From positions 1,798,001 through 1,862,000 of the forward strand of contig NC_018632.1 in the NCBI RefSeq assembly GCF_000172635.2: a DNA stretch of 64,000 nucleotides, written 5' to 3'. The position numbers and the translations under genes were made by a program. Position 1 is the first letter of the stretch, and the number at the start of each line of letters is the position of its first letter. This document shows, one piece after another, positions 56,589 through 64,000 of this stretch. The DNA is from Alteromonas macleodii ATCC 27126 (lineage in GTDB: Bacteria > Pseudomonadota > Gammaproteobacteria > Enterobacterales > Alteromonadaceae). The notes under the pieces were generated by a model. That model did no database searches. It saw only the letters and a program-made list of their open reading frames with translations, and was not told where the DNA came from.

Positions 56589-57329
56589 ATGAGTCAATTA
56601 GACGGTAAAATTGCGCTTGTTACCGGCGCAAGCCGAGGTATAGGCAAAGCGATTGCTACGCAGCTTGCACAGCAAGGTGCTACGGTTATCGGCACAGCAA
56701 CCAGTGAAAATGGTGCACAAGCAATTAGCGATTATCTTTCTGAATTCGGCGGCAAGGGCTTTGCGCTAAATGTCACCGACAAAGAAAGCGTAGATACCAC
56801 GATTAAAACGATTAATGAAGCACATGGTGGTATCGATATCTTGGTCAATAATGCCGGTATCACACGTGATAATCTGCTAATGCGCATGAAAGATGACGAG
56901 TGGCAGGATATTATCGACACCAACTTAACCTCAATTTTCACACTGTCAAAAGCGGTACTTCGCGGTATGATGAAGAAGCGTTTTGGTCGCATCGTGAATA
57001 TTGGTTCAGTGGTGGGCAGTGCAGGTAATGCCGGACAGGCAAACTACGCTGCAGCGAAAGCAGGGGTCATTGGTTTTTCTAAATCTATGGCGCGTGAAGT
57101 GGCTTCTCGTGGTATTACCATCAACGTTGTAGCGCCTGGTTTTATCGATACCGATATGACAAAAGCGCTGACCGATGACCAAAAAGAAGCCATTTTCAAA
57201 GATATTCCGGCTAACCGATTAGGCGAGCCTGATGAAATTGCAGCCACTGTTGCCTTTTTAGTAAGCGATGGTGCAGCCTATATTACAGGCGAAACTATCC
57301 ATGTAAATGGTGGTATGTATATGGGGTAA
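56589..57329 (+). CDS. fabG: 3-oxoacyl-ACP reductase (FabG)
   Basis: NADPH-dependent reductase of fatty acid elongation, 246 residues. TGASRGIGKAIA (cofactor), NNAGITRDNLLMRMKDDEW, catalytic Ser in GSVVGSAGNAG, Tyr153 and Lys157 in ANYAAAKAG, and the C-terminal GETIHVNGGMYM. AAGGA before ATG. A hairpin begins at its stop codon and separates it from acpP. Confidence 0.97.
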   Translation: MSQLDGKIALVTGASRGIGKAIATQLAQQGATVIGTATSENGAQAISDYLSEFGGKGFALNVTDKESVDTTIKTINEAHGGIDILVNNAGITRDNLLMRMKDDEWQDIIDTNLTSIFTLSKAVLRGMMKKRFGRIVNIGSVVGSAGNAGQANYAAAKAGVIGFSKSMAREVASRGITINVVAPGFIDTDMTKALTDDQKEAIFKDIPANRLGEPDEIAATVAFLVSDGAAYITGETIHVNGGMYMG

Positions 57330-57353
57330 ATTCGCAAAAATTGCGAATTTTCC
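57328..57353 (+). terminator. Hairpin at the end of fabG
   Basis: AAATTCGCAA (57328-57337) pairs with TTGCGAATTT (57341-57350) around AAA, followed by TCC. The stem starts in the stop codon. Weak T tract, so likely partial termination or attenuation before acpP. Confidence 0.6.
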
Positions 57354-57419
57354 TTAGTTTGGGGTGGTATTTACCCGAACTTGGATGTAAAAATAGTATT
57401 TTACGAATTTCGAATGTCG

Positions 57420-57432
57420 CTGGTTTGACCAG
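57420..57432. promoter_or_regulatory. FadR-like palindrome upstream of acpP
   Basis: CTGGT-TTG-ACCAG matches the core TGGTNNGACCA of known E. coli FadR operators. About 97 bp before the acpP start. Another perfect hairpin, TTGCAAGG-ATGCA-CCTTGCAA (57454-57474), follows it in the leader. Confidence 0.5.
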
Positions 57433-57528
57433 AAAATTTGTTTAAACTGGTGCTTGCAAGGATGCACCTTGCAAAATAAACTAGCGGCACTTTTATTATC
57501 TAGTGACGTTTAAGGGAAACCTAGAATT

Positions 57529-57768
57529 ATGAGTAACATTGAAGAACGCGTTAAGAAAATCATCGTTGAACAACTTGGCGTGAAAGAAGAAGAAGTAAAA
57601 GCAGAAGCTTCATTCGTTGACGATTTAGGCGCTGATTCACTTGACACTGTTGAGCTAGTAATGGCTTTGGAAGAAGAATTCGATACTGAAATTCCTGACG
57701 AAGAAGCAGAAAAAATTACTACTGTTCAATCAGCAATTGATTACATCAACGCTAACAAAGACGCTTAA
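57529..57768 (+). CDS. acpP: Acyl carrier protein
   Basis: 79 residues, acidic four-helix carrier of growing acyl chains. Phosphopantetheine Ser37 is in [18 protein letters not shown]. Start [17 protein letters not shown] and a GGGAAACC upstream sequence. It is framed by the fabG hairpin and a strong terminator, so can be expressed as its own abundant mRNA. Confidence 0.99.
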   Translation: MSNIEERVKKIIVEQLGVKEEEVKAEASFVDDLGADSLDTVELVMALEEEFDTEIPDEEAEKITTVQSAIDYINANKDA

Positions 57769-57783
57769 GTCTTAAGTAGCGAC

Positions 57784-57813
57784 AAAACGGCTCTTCTAAC
57801 AGAGCCGTTTTTG
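57784..57813 (+). terminator. Terminator/attenuator after acpP
   Basis: AAAACGGCTCT (57784-57794), loop TCTAAC, AGAGCCGTTTT (57801-57811), then TTG. Typical intrinsic terminator between acpP and fabF, 35 bp before the fabF start. Confidence 0.85.
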
Positions 57814-57848
57814 TATCTCCTACCTTAGTTCCAAAGCGAGGGCTTTTT

Positions 57849-59087
57849 GTGACAAAACGTCGCGTAGTGGTTACTGGTCTTGGAATGCTTTCACCATTAG
57901 GTCTTAATAGCGAAGACACATGGCGCAAATTGCTCGCGGGCGAAAGCGGCATCGGTGAAATCACCCATTTCGATTGTAGTAACTATTCAACCCGTTTCGC
58001 AGGTCAAATTAATGATTTTGATCCGCAGGAATACATTGAAAAGAAAGAAACCAAGAAAATGGACCGCTTTATCCAGTTGGGTATAGCAGCAGGCAAGCAA
58101 GCCTTGGTCGATTCTGGTTTAACTATTTCACAAGATAATGCGCATCGTGTAGGTGTAGCTATTGGTTCAGGTATTGGTGGTTTAGAACAAATTGAACAAA
58201 ACCATTTGAAACTGACAAATAGCGGTCCTAAGCGCGTATCGCCATTTTTTGTACCTTCAACCATTACCAACATGATCTCAGGCTTTTTGTCTATCATGGA
58301 AGGGTTGAAAGGACCGAATTTAAACGTTGTGACTGCTTGTACAACAGGCGTTCATAACATTGGTATTGCCGCAAGAACAATTGCTTATGGCGATGCTGAT
58401 GCCATGCTGGCCGGAGGCGCAGAAGCGTCTATTACTCCGCTAGGTATGGCTGGTTTTGCCGCGGCACGTGCGTTGTCATCTCGCAACGACAACCCACAAG
58501 CAGCAAGCCGCCCATGGGATAAAGACCGCGATGGTTTTGTCATGGGTGAGGGCGCTGGCGTGGTAATGCTAGAAGAATACGAAGCTGCAAAAGCGCGTGG
58601 CGCGACCATTTATGCAGAACTGGTTGGTTTTGGCATGAGCGGCGACGCATACCACATGACTTCTCCACCTGAAGATGGAGAAGGTGCGGCAGCGTCTATG
58701 CAAAACGCGATAAATGATGCGAAGTTGGATGCAAGCGAAATCGGCTATGTTAACGCACATGGTACGTCTACGCCTGCAGGTGACATTGCGGAAGTGGCAG
58801 CAGTAAAACGCGTGTTTAATGACCATGCTCACAAGCTACTTGTTAGCTCTACCAAGTCAATGACAGGCCATTTGCTAGGGGCCGCCGGTTCAGTTGAGGC
58901 AATTTTCACTATTTTGGCACTGCGTGACAAAATGGCGCCGCCAACCATTAACTTGGATGAACCAGGTGAAGGCTGCGACTTAGACTTTGTTGCACACAAA
59001 GCGAAAGCATTCAATGAAGACTACGCACTGTGTAACTCATTCGGGTTTGGCGGTACGAACGGCTCATTGATTTTCAAGCGTATCTAA
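57849..59087 (+). CDS. fabF: 3-oxoacyl-ACP synthase II (FabF)
   Basis: Condensing enzyme for chain elongation, 412 residues. Catalytic Cys164 in [12 protein letters not shown]; His in [11 protein letters not shown] and in [11 protein letters not shown]; closing [17 protein letters not shown] start, with CAAAGCGAGG (GAGG) about 8 bases upstream. Followed by its own terminator. Confidence 0.97.
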   Translation: MTKRRVVVTGLGMLSPLGLNSEDTWRKLLAGESGIGEITHFDCSNYSTRFAGQINDFDPQEYIEKKETKKMDRFIQLGIAAGKQALVDSGLTISQDNAHRVGVAIGSGIGGLEQIEQNHLKLTNSGPKRVSPFFVPSTITNMISGFLSIMEGLKGPNLNVVTACTTGVHNIGIAARTIAYGDADAMLAGGAEASITPLGMAGFAAARALSSRNDNPQAASRPWDKDRDGFVMGEGAGVVMLEEYEAAKARGATIYAELVGFGMSGDAYHMTSPPEDGEGAAASMQNAINDAKLDASEIGYVNAHGTSTPAGDIAEVAAVKRVFNDHAHKLLVSSTKSMTGHLLGAAGSVEAIFTILALRDKMAPPTINLDEPGEGCDLDFVAHKAKAFNEDYALCNSFGFGGTNGSLIFKRI

Positions 59088-59144
59088 TACGGCGTAACTA
59101 ATATAGCGTACTTATCGCTGATTAAGTGAACTTCACGTATATTT

Positions 59145-59170
59145 AAAAGGCAGCTTCGGCTGCCTTTTGT
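59145..59170 (+). terminator. Terminator after fabF
   Basis: AAAAGGCAGC (59145-59154), UUCG tetraloop, GCTGCCTTTT (59159-59168). Very stable and followed by T. pabC begins about 150 bp later and must have its own promoter or rely on read-through. Confidence 0.9.
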
Positions 59171-59320
59171 TGTTTATACAGTTAAATCTCACAGTAAATA
59201 TCATAAAACTCAGGTCTCTTTGAGCACAGCTACAGCCAAATCAATTCAGCTAGACGTTGTCTGACCAACGCAAGTTGGTATACTTCCAACAACCACAATA
59301 ACGGCGAACAAGAGTAGGCA

Positions 59321-60172
59321 GTGAGAATTATTCCTAGCGCTACGCCTATTTCATCAAGTGACAGGGCGTTTAATTATGGCGACGGTGTGTTTACCACATT
59401 GTTGGTAAGTGAACATCAAGTAGAATTATTGCCTTATCATATTTCACGTTTAGAGCACGATGCGGCAGCCATCAAGCTCAATATTGATATCCGCGCGCTT
59501 GAAGCCGCAATTGCTGAACAGGTCAAGACGATAAAGAGCGGTTCAGGTGATAACGCTTCTCCAAAATATGTGCTAAAAGTTCACGTGTCGGGAGGTCAAG
59601 CCGGAAGGGGGTATGCGCGAAGCGAAGACAGTGAAGCATTAGTCAGATTTAGCCAGCACCCTTACCCTGTCCATTACGATAGTCTTGCGAATGAAGGTGC
59701 AACGGTAATATGCGCTCAAACGCGGTTAGCCATTCAACCATTGCTTGCGGGTGTAAAGCATATGAACAGGCTAGAACAAGTCTTAATTAAGCACGAAGTA
59801 GACGACGCTGGCGTACACGATGCTATTGTTTGCGATACCCAAGATAACATTATTGAAGCGAGTGCTGGCAATGTATTTTTCTACCTCAATGAACAATGGT
59901 ATACCCCGTCTTTGAAGGGAAGCGGTGTCAATGGCGTAGTCAGGCAGTGTCTTATTGATTCGCTGTTAAACGACAATTGTTCGCTTCACGTGGGGGAATA
60001 TGATCTTTCTTATTTGCGAAAAGCGAGTGCAGTGGTAATTACCAATGCACTAATGGGCGTAATGCCGGTACAGAAAATACAAATGCCGGATTTCTCTTAT
60101 GTCGATTTTGATGTAAGAAGCGATGCGATTGTAGCGCTAAAGACACGGCTTCAGACTGCGCTTCAAAATTAA
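59321..60172 (+). CDS. pabC: Aminodeoxychorismate lyase (PabC)
   Basis: PLP enzyme forming 4-aminobenzoate for folate. 283 residues. NYGDGVFTTLLV near residue 18 and the PLP Lys in GVKHMNRLEQVLIKHEV near 150 are family blocks, along with EASAGNVFFYLN and VNGVVRQCLID. GTG start with AGTAGGCA upstream. Between fabF and mltG, as in E. coli. Confidence 0.93.
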   Translation: MRIIPSATPISSSDRAFNYGDGVFTTLLVSEHQVELLPYHISRLEHDAAAIKLNIDIRALEAAIAEQVKTIKSGSGDNASPKYVLKVHVSGGQAGRGYARSEDSEALVRFSQHPYPVHYDSLANEGATVICAQTRLAIQPLLAGVKHMNRLEQVLIKHEVDDAGVHDAIVCDTQDNIIEASAGNVFFYLNEQWYTPSLKGSGVNGVVRQCLIDSLLNDNCSLHVGEYDLSYLRKASAVVITNALMGVMPVQKIQMPDFSYVDFDVRSDAIVALKTRLQTALQN

Positions 60173-60285
60173 CTAAAACGCACTTCTCACAACGGGGTTC
60201 GTCAACGTTTTACGAGCTTCACCAGATTAGTAGTAAAAAGAAATAAAATGGAATGTAAAGCAATGAAGAAAGGGGAAGTTCAAGC

Positions 60286-61305
60286 ATGAAGCGGGTAATT
60301 GTTATTCTATTATCTCTTTTCATGCTTGCCGTTGTTGGGGCAGCCTCTGGCGTAATGTATGTCTCGAGCAAGGTTACCGATGAACTAGCATTAAAAAGTG
60401 AAACCTTATTTACGATAGAGAGCGGCAGTAACGCTTATCGTACCGTGAAACACTTGCGTAAAATAGGCATGACCGATGTGTCGCCCTTTGTTGCTAAGGT
60501 GTGGCTCAAATTCTTTGCAGGCAGTACGTCTGTTAAGTCTGGCACCTACATGCTGCGCCCAGGGCAGTCACTAGTAGATGTGTTTACCTTGTTTACTGAG
60601 GGCGATGAGCATCTCTTCGCAGTGAGTCTAGTTGAAGGGCTAACTCTTGCACAGTGGCTTGAGGCGCTTAAACAAAACACAGATTTGGTGTTTGATTTAA
60701 ATGAAGGGAAATTAAACCAGCTCACTCAGGATAATGGTGTAGATTGGTGTTGCGAAAACGTTTCGCAGACAGAGGGCGTATATTTGGCTGATACGTATTT
60801 CTTTACCAAAGGCACAACCGCAAGCGAGGTATTGAAAAGAGCACACCGCGCGCTAATTGACTTTGTTTCTAGCGAATGGGAATTACGGGATGCCGAACTG
60901 CCGTTAGCCACACCTTACGAGGCTCTTATCTTAGCGAGTATCATTGAAAAAGAAACGGCTGTGCCTGCGGAACGTGACATGATTTCAGGCGTTTTCGTCA
61001 ATAGGCTAAACAGAAATATGCGTCTTCAAACTGATCCCACCGTGATTTATGGTATCGGTCCTACGTTTGACGGAAACATTACCCGTAAGCACTTGCGAAC
61101 AGCAACGCCTTACAATACCTATGTTATTAAAGGGCTCCCACCTACGCCTATCGCGATGGCAGGCAAGGCCGCCATTCACGCTGCGTTGCACCCACTGACA
61201 ACGGATGCACTCTATTTTGTGGCGAAGGGCGATGGCAGCCATCAATTTTCTACGACACTAGCTGAACACAATGCAGCTGTGCGAAAATACCAGTTAAAAC
61301 GATAG
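60286..61305 (+). CDS. mltG: Endolytic murein transglycosylase MltG
   Basis: Inner-membrane enzyme that cuts nascent peptidoglycan. 339 residues: N-terminal membrane anchor (VIVILLSLFMLAVVGAASGVMYV), LysM-like segment SGTYMLRPGQSLVDVF, and catalytic Glu221 in LASIIEKETAVPAERD (E. coli Glu218). The blocks RLQTDPTVIYG and LPPTPIAMAGKAAIHAAL are conserved. Follows pabC by 113 bp; GAAAGGGGAAG precedes the ATG. Confidence 0.96.
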   Translation: MKRVIVILLSLFMLAVVGAASGVMYVSSKVTDELALKSETLFTIESGSNAYRTVKHLRKIGMTDVSPFVAKVWLKFFAGSTSVKSGTYMLRPGQSLVDVFTLFTEGDEHLFAVSLVEGLTLAQWLEALKQNTDLVFDLNEGKLNQLTQDNGVDWCCENVSQTEGVYLADTYFFTKGTTASEVLKRAHRALIDFVSSEWELRDAELPLATPYEALILASIIEKETAVPAERDMISGVFVNRLNRNMRLQTDPTVIYGIGPTFDGNITRKHLRTATPYNTYVIKGLPPTPIAMAGKAAIHAALHPLTTDALYFVAKGDGSHQFSTTLAEHNAAVRKYQLKR

Positions 61306-61364
61306 CCGTATTGATGCAGACAACCGATACGTTATAGCTAAATAAAAACAGAGTTTAAAAAGTA

Positions 61365-62015
61365 ATGCGCGGAAAGTTTATTGTAGTTGAGGGCCTTGAA
61401 GGGGCAGGAAAAAGCTCAGTGATTGGGCTGATTGTTCAAGCATTAAAAGGTGCAGGAAAGCGCGTTGAGCAAACTCGTGAGCCAGGCGGCACACCGATGG
61501 CAGAAGCCATTCGAGAATGTGTAAAACACGACTGGGATGAGACCGTGAGTGAGGAGACTGAACTACTTCTTATGTATGCGGCGCGTGTGCAATTACTTAC
61601 CAATAAAATCTTACCATCACTTGATGCTGGTGCGTGGGTGGTAGGTGACAGACACGACCTGTCATCTCAAGCCTATCAAGGCGGTGGTCGGGGCGTCAGT
61701 GGAAAAACAATGTCGGCCATCAGCGATATCGCCCTTAAAGGGTTTAAGCCAGATTTAACTTTATATCTGGATGTCGAGCCTGCGGTTGGACTAGAGCGCG
61801 CCCGTGGGCGAGGGGAGCTTGACCGCATTGAGCAAGCGGGGCTTGCTTTTTTTGAGCGAACTCGTGCTAAATACTTGTCGCTTGCTAAGCAAGATGAATC
61901 TATCGTCGTGGTCAGTGCAATGCAGCCTATGGAAAAGGTTCATCAAGACGTGATTGCGATTATCAATGACTATGTGACGAACACAAGTAGCGAAAGCCAG
62001 CAGGGGAAAGGTTAA
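61365..62015 (+). CDS. tmk: Thymidylate kinase
   Basis: Phosphorylates dTMP to dTDP. 216 residues: P loop [15 protein letters not shown](H) motif [44 protein letters not shown] lid region. Sits between mltG and holB with holB overlapping by one base (TAATG). Confidence 0.97.
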   Translation: MRGKFIVVEGLEGAGKSSVIGLIVQALKGAGKRVEQTREPGGTPMAEAIRECVKHDWDETVSEETELLLMYAARVQLLTNKILPSLDAGAWVVGDRHDLSSQAYQGGGRGVSGKTMSAISDIALKGFKPDLTLYLDVEPAVGLERARGRGELDRIEQAGLAFFERTRAKYLSLAKQDESIVVVSAMQPMEKVHQDVIAIINDYVTNTSSESQQGKG

Positions 62016-62902
62016 TGCAAGTAATGCCTTGGTTTGCTACAACGTTCTCGACGTTACTGTCGCGATATATGGCAAAGAAACTACACCATGGTTTATTGCT
62101 GACAGGGCCAAAGGGAATTGGAAAATACCAACTCGCGTTAGGGTTAAGCAATGCGCTATTGTGTAAGCAGCCAAGCATAAATGGGCCATGTGAACAGTGT
62201 CAAAGTTGCCATTTGAGGCAAGCTGGAAACCACCCAGACTTTCATGTTTTAGAAAGTGAAAAGCAGTTAGGTGTGGATAAAATTCGCGAGGGCATTGGTA
62301 AGCTATCAGGTACTGCGCAAATGGGGGGCAATAAAGTGTTGTTGATTCCCCGTGCCGATACCATGACGGAAGCGGCAGCTAATGCACTGTTGAAAACCTT
62401 GGAAGAGCCCACAAATAATACCTTCTTGCTGCTGATCACTGACAGTATCAATAAAATTATGCCGACCATATTAAGTCGATGTGAACGGCAGATACTTTCA
62501 CTCCCGTCAGTGTCAGAGAGTTTGAACTACTTGAACGCCAAAGGCGTAGAAGACGCAAGCGAAGCGTTACTGGCAGCTTATGGCTATGCCCCTCTTCGCG
62601 TAGAAGAGGCCCTCAGTGGTGAAGAAGACATTAGCTATCGCAATTTTAGCGATGGTATGCAAGCGCTCTTAGCAGGCGATGCAAATTTGCAAGTACAAAC
62701 GCTTGCGAATAAGTGGCAGGACAATGCGCCTCAAATCGCATTGTGGTGTCAACAGATGGCCCATGACGAATACATAAAACGTCAACAGGCTGTTGATTTT
62801 GAACGCTATGAAGCGTGTGTTGATGCGGTAAGAACGCTGCAGCACGCAGGTGTTAACAAATCAATGGTACTTTTTGGGTTACTAAAGCAATTTCAACGTT
62901 AA
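62015..62902 (+). CDS. holB: DNA polymerase III delta-prime subunit
   Basis: Clamp-loader subunit, 295 residues (E. coli 334). GPKGIGKYQLALGLSNALLC (degenerate P loop), Zn-binding Cys in CKQPSINGPCEQCQSCHLRQAGNHPD, LGVDKIREGIGKLSGTAQMGGNKVLLIPRAD, and TEAAANALLKTLEEPTNNTFLLLITDS. The ATG overlaps the tmk stop, so coupled. tatD follows after 63 bp; the pilZ gene often found between them in gammaproteobacteria is absent. Confidence 0.94.
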   Translation: MQVMPWFATTFSTLLSRYMAKKLHHGLLLTGPKGIGKYQLALGLSNALLCKQPSINGPCEQCQSCHLRQAGNHPDFHVLESEKQLGVDKIREGIGKLSGTAQMGGNKVLLIPRADTMTEAAANALLKTLEEPTNNTFLLLITDSINKIMPTILSRCERQILSLPSVSESLNYLNAKGVEDASEALLAAYGYAPLRVEEALSGEEDISYRNFSDGMQALLAGDANLQVQTLANKWQDNAPQIALWCQQMAHDEYIKRQQAVDFERYEACVDAVRTLQHAGVNKSMVLFGLLKQFQR

Positions 62903-62965
62903 TAGGCAAACGCTGGCTTGTCGAAGCCCTTTTGTCTAACAGCAATTTTTTAAAACAGGTGTAGT

Positions 62966-63748
62966 TTGTTCGTAGATTCTCATTGTCACTTAGACCGACT
63001 TAAGCAAGGGCCAGAAGAGCTGGCTGAAACCTTAAATTTCGCAAGAACCCGAGGTGTTGAACACTTCCTTTGTGTGTGCGTATCTGTTGGTGATTACGAC
63101 AGCATGTTAGCTGCTGTAAGTCAGTTTGAAGATGTATCAGTATCTTGTGGTGTGCACCCACTACATCAAGATGAAGCGTGTAGCTATGAAGAACTGTTAG
63201 AGAAGGCGCAGCGTGAAGAAGTGGTAGCCATTGGCGAAACTGGGCTGGACTATTTTTATAGTCCGGAAAGTAAAGAAGTCCAGCTAACGTCTTTCGTCGA
63301 CCACATCAAAGTAGCTAACGAAACTAAAAAGCCGTTAATTATTCATACGCGGGATGCAAGGGAAGACACCATTAACTTACTCCGCCAACACAAAGCTGCG
63401 CACACCAAAGGTGTTTTGCATTGCTTTACTGAGTCATTAGACATGGCGCTGGCAGCAATAGAGATGGACTTCTATATCTCTATTTCAGGCATCGTAACCT
63501 TTAATTCAGCAGATGAATTGCGTGAAGTGGTAAAAGCGATCCCTTTAGAGCGACTACTTATTGAAACTGACTCACCATGGCTTGCGCCAGTTCCTCATCG
63601 AGGTAAACAAAACCAGCCAGGTTACGTGGTAGAAGTGGCAGAATTTATTGCTGAGCTTAAAGGCGTGACGGTAAAAGAACTAGCGGAAATTACCACGCAA
63701 AACTTCTACTCCCTGTTTTCTTTAGCTGCGAAGAAGAAAGCCGCGTAG
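62966..63748 (+). CDS. ycfH: TatD-family metal-dependent hydrolase (YcfH)
   Basis: 260 residues, TIM-barrel hydrolase of the TatD family, to which deoxyribonuclease activity has been assigned. Metal ligands: FVDSHCHLDRL, GETGLDYFY, HTRDAREDT, LHCFTES and ETDSPWLAP. TTG start at 62966 gives the family start; ATG absent. AGG 7 bases upstream. Called tatD or ycfH in databases; this position next to holB matches E. coli ycfH. Confidence 0.93.
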   Translation: MFVDSHCHLDRLKQGPEELAETLNFARTRGVEHFLCVCVSVGDYDSMLAAVSQFEDVSVSCGVHPLHQDEACSYEELLEKAQREEVVAIGETGLDYFYSPESKEVQLTSFVDHIKVANETKKPLIIHTRDAREDTINLLRQHKAAHTKGVLHCFTESLDMALAAIEMDFYISISGIVTFNSADELREVVKAIPLERLLIETDSPWLAPVPHRGKQNQPGYVVEVAEFIAELKGVTVKELAEITTQNFYSLFSLAAKKKAA

Positions 63749-63784
63749 CGGTAAGTATAGGCGATTTTACTCTCGGAGGTGGTT

Positions 63785-64000
63785 ATGCCCCAGTGGCGAC
63801 AAGGGTTGACAAAGAGTCTTCACCAAACCCGCAGTATGCCAGAAAGTCGTTACTTTCAGTTAGCTACTGTGGACGGTAGTGGTGTACCGTACTGCCGTAC
63901 CGTGGTTTTTAGAGGGATCACCGACGACAACCAACTGGTGGTTATTTCTGACACCCGCTCAGATAAATATGACCAGCTTGGCCAGAATTCTCACTCGCAG
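63785..64000 (+). CDS. Pyridoxamine 5'-phosphate oxidase-like flavoprotein, cut by window edge
   Basis: 72 residues visible, running off the end. MPQWRQGLTKSLHQTRSMPESRYFQLATVDGSGVPYCRTVVFRGITDDNQLVVISDTRSDKYDQL matches the start of the Alr4036/PNPOx-like FMN-binding family; RTVVFRG is the flavin-binding block. Strong GGAGG 5 bases before ATG. A different family branch from the FMN protein at 37.4 kb. Confidence 0.8.
   Translation, partial: MPQWRQGLTKSLHQTRSMPESRYFQLATVDGSGVPYCRTVVFRGITDDNQLVVISDTRSDKYDQLGQNSHSQ

Noticed and set aside
1..64000. CRISPR array, prophage or insertion sequence
   Set aside because: No spaced identical repeats, no cas, integrase, transposase or phage structural genes are visible on either strand.

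Overview
The window looks like a core chromosomal segment of a marine gammaproteobacterium of the order Alteromonadales, most likely Alteromonas or a close relative. This rests on the RNase E, HrpA, TopA and Fab protein sequences, on conserved gene orders (rnhA<>dnaQ, rne<>rluC, yceD-rpmF-plsX-fabHDG-acpP-fabF-pabC-mltG-tmk-holB-tatD), on a large TonB-dependent receptor, and on c-di-GMP genes. This is recognition from memory, not a database search. I see no prophage, insertion sequence, CRISPR array or rRNA operon.

Layout. 1-5 kb: a TonB receptor cut by the window edge, a membrane protein with a degenerate GGDEF domain, and an AraC-type regulator with an odd internal repeat. 5-17 kb: NhaC-type antiporter, HrpA helicase, a PilZ protein, a DUF2061 protein, RlmI, a quinone oxidoreductase, RNase HI and DnaQ back to back, and a membrane-anchored secreted protein. 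17.3-17.8 kb: four tandem tRNA-Asp genes behind one strong promoter; the first has a one-base deletion in the anticodon stem. 18-31 kb: CSS/EAL phosphodiesterase, LolD plus one LolE-like permease, a dicarboxylate/amino-acid symporter, an Ig-repeat lipoprotein, AstB, TopA and YaiL. 31-38 kb: a secreted leishmanolysin-like protease, then a molybdoenzyme cluster (LysR regulator, MobA, frameshifted FdhD, convergent YdeP-type formate dehydrogenase-like enzyme). 37-44.7 kb: a three-gene oxidoreductase/GST/SnoaL-like operon with a divergent LysR gene, an ElaA acetyltransferase, an exported haloacid-dehalogenase-like protein and a two-component system. 45-50 kb: a phosphotransferase, RNase E and an 841-bp leader/divergent promoter region. 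50-64 kb: RluC, a HAD phosphatase, YceF, and the long ribosomal protein/fatty acid/cell wall/DNA metabolism cluster, ending in a cut FMN-binding protein.

How genes work together. The 52.8-63.7 kb cluster couples ribosome production (rpmF) to membrane lipid initiation (plsX, fabH), elongation (fabD, fabG, acpP, fabF), folate (pabC), peptidoglycan (mltG) and replication (tmk, holB). acpP is isolated by hairpins on both sides, with a FadR-like palindrome upstream. The 32-37 kb molybdoenzyme block appears to share an operator, TGATAG-N3-CTATCA, found twice before the LysR gene and once, degenerate, before the dehydrogenase gene.

The least ordinary things are: that shared operator; the frameshift in fdhD; the defective first tRNA-Asp; a small palindromic repeat family (one full copy, one shortened copy, one lone end that forms the C-terminus of a GST gene); a near-leaderless promoter arrangement at yceD; and a TetR-type palindrome before the exported dehalogenase-like gene. 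I do not see a clearly new multi-gene system.
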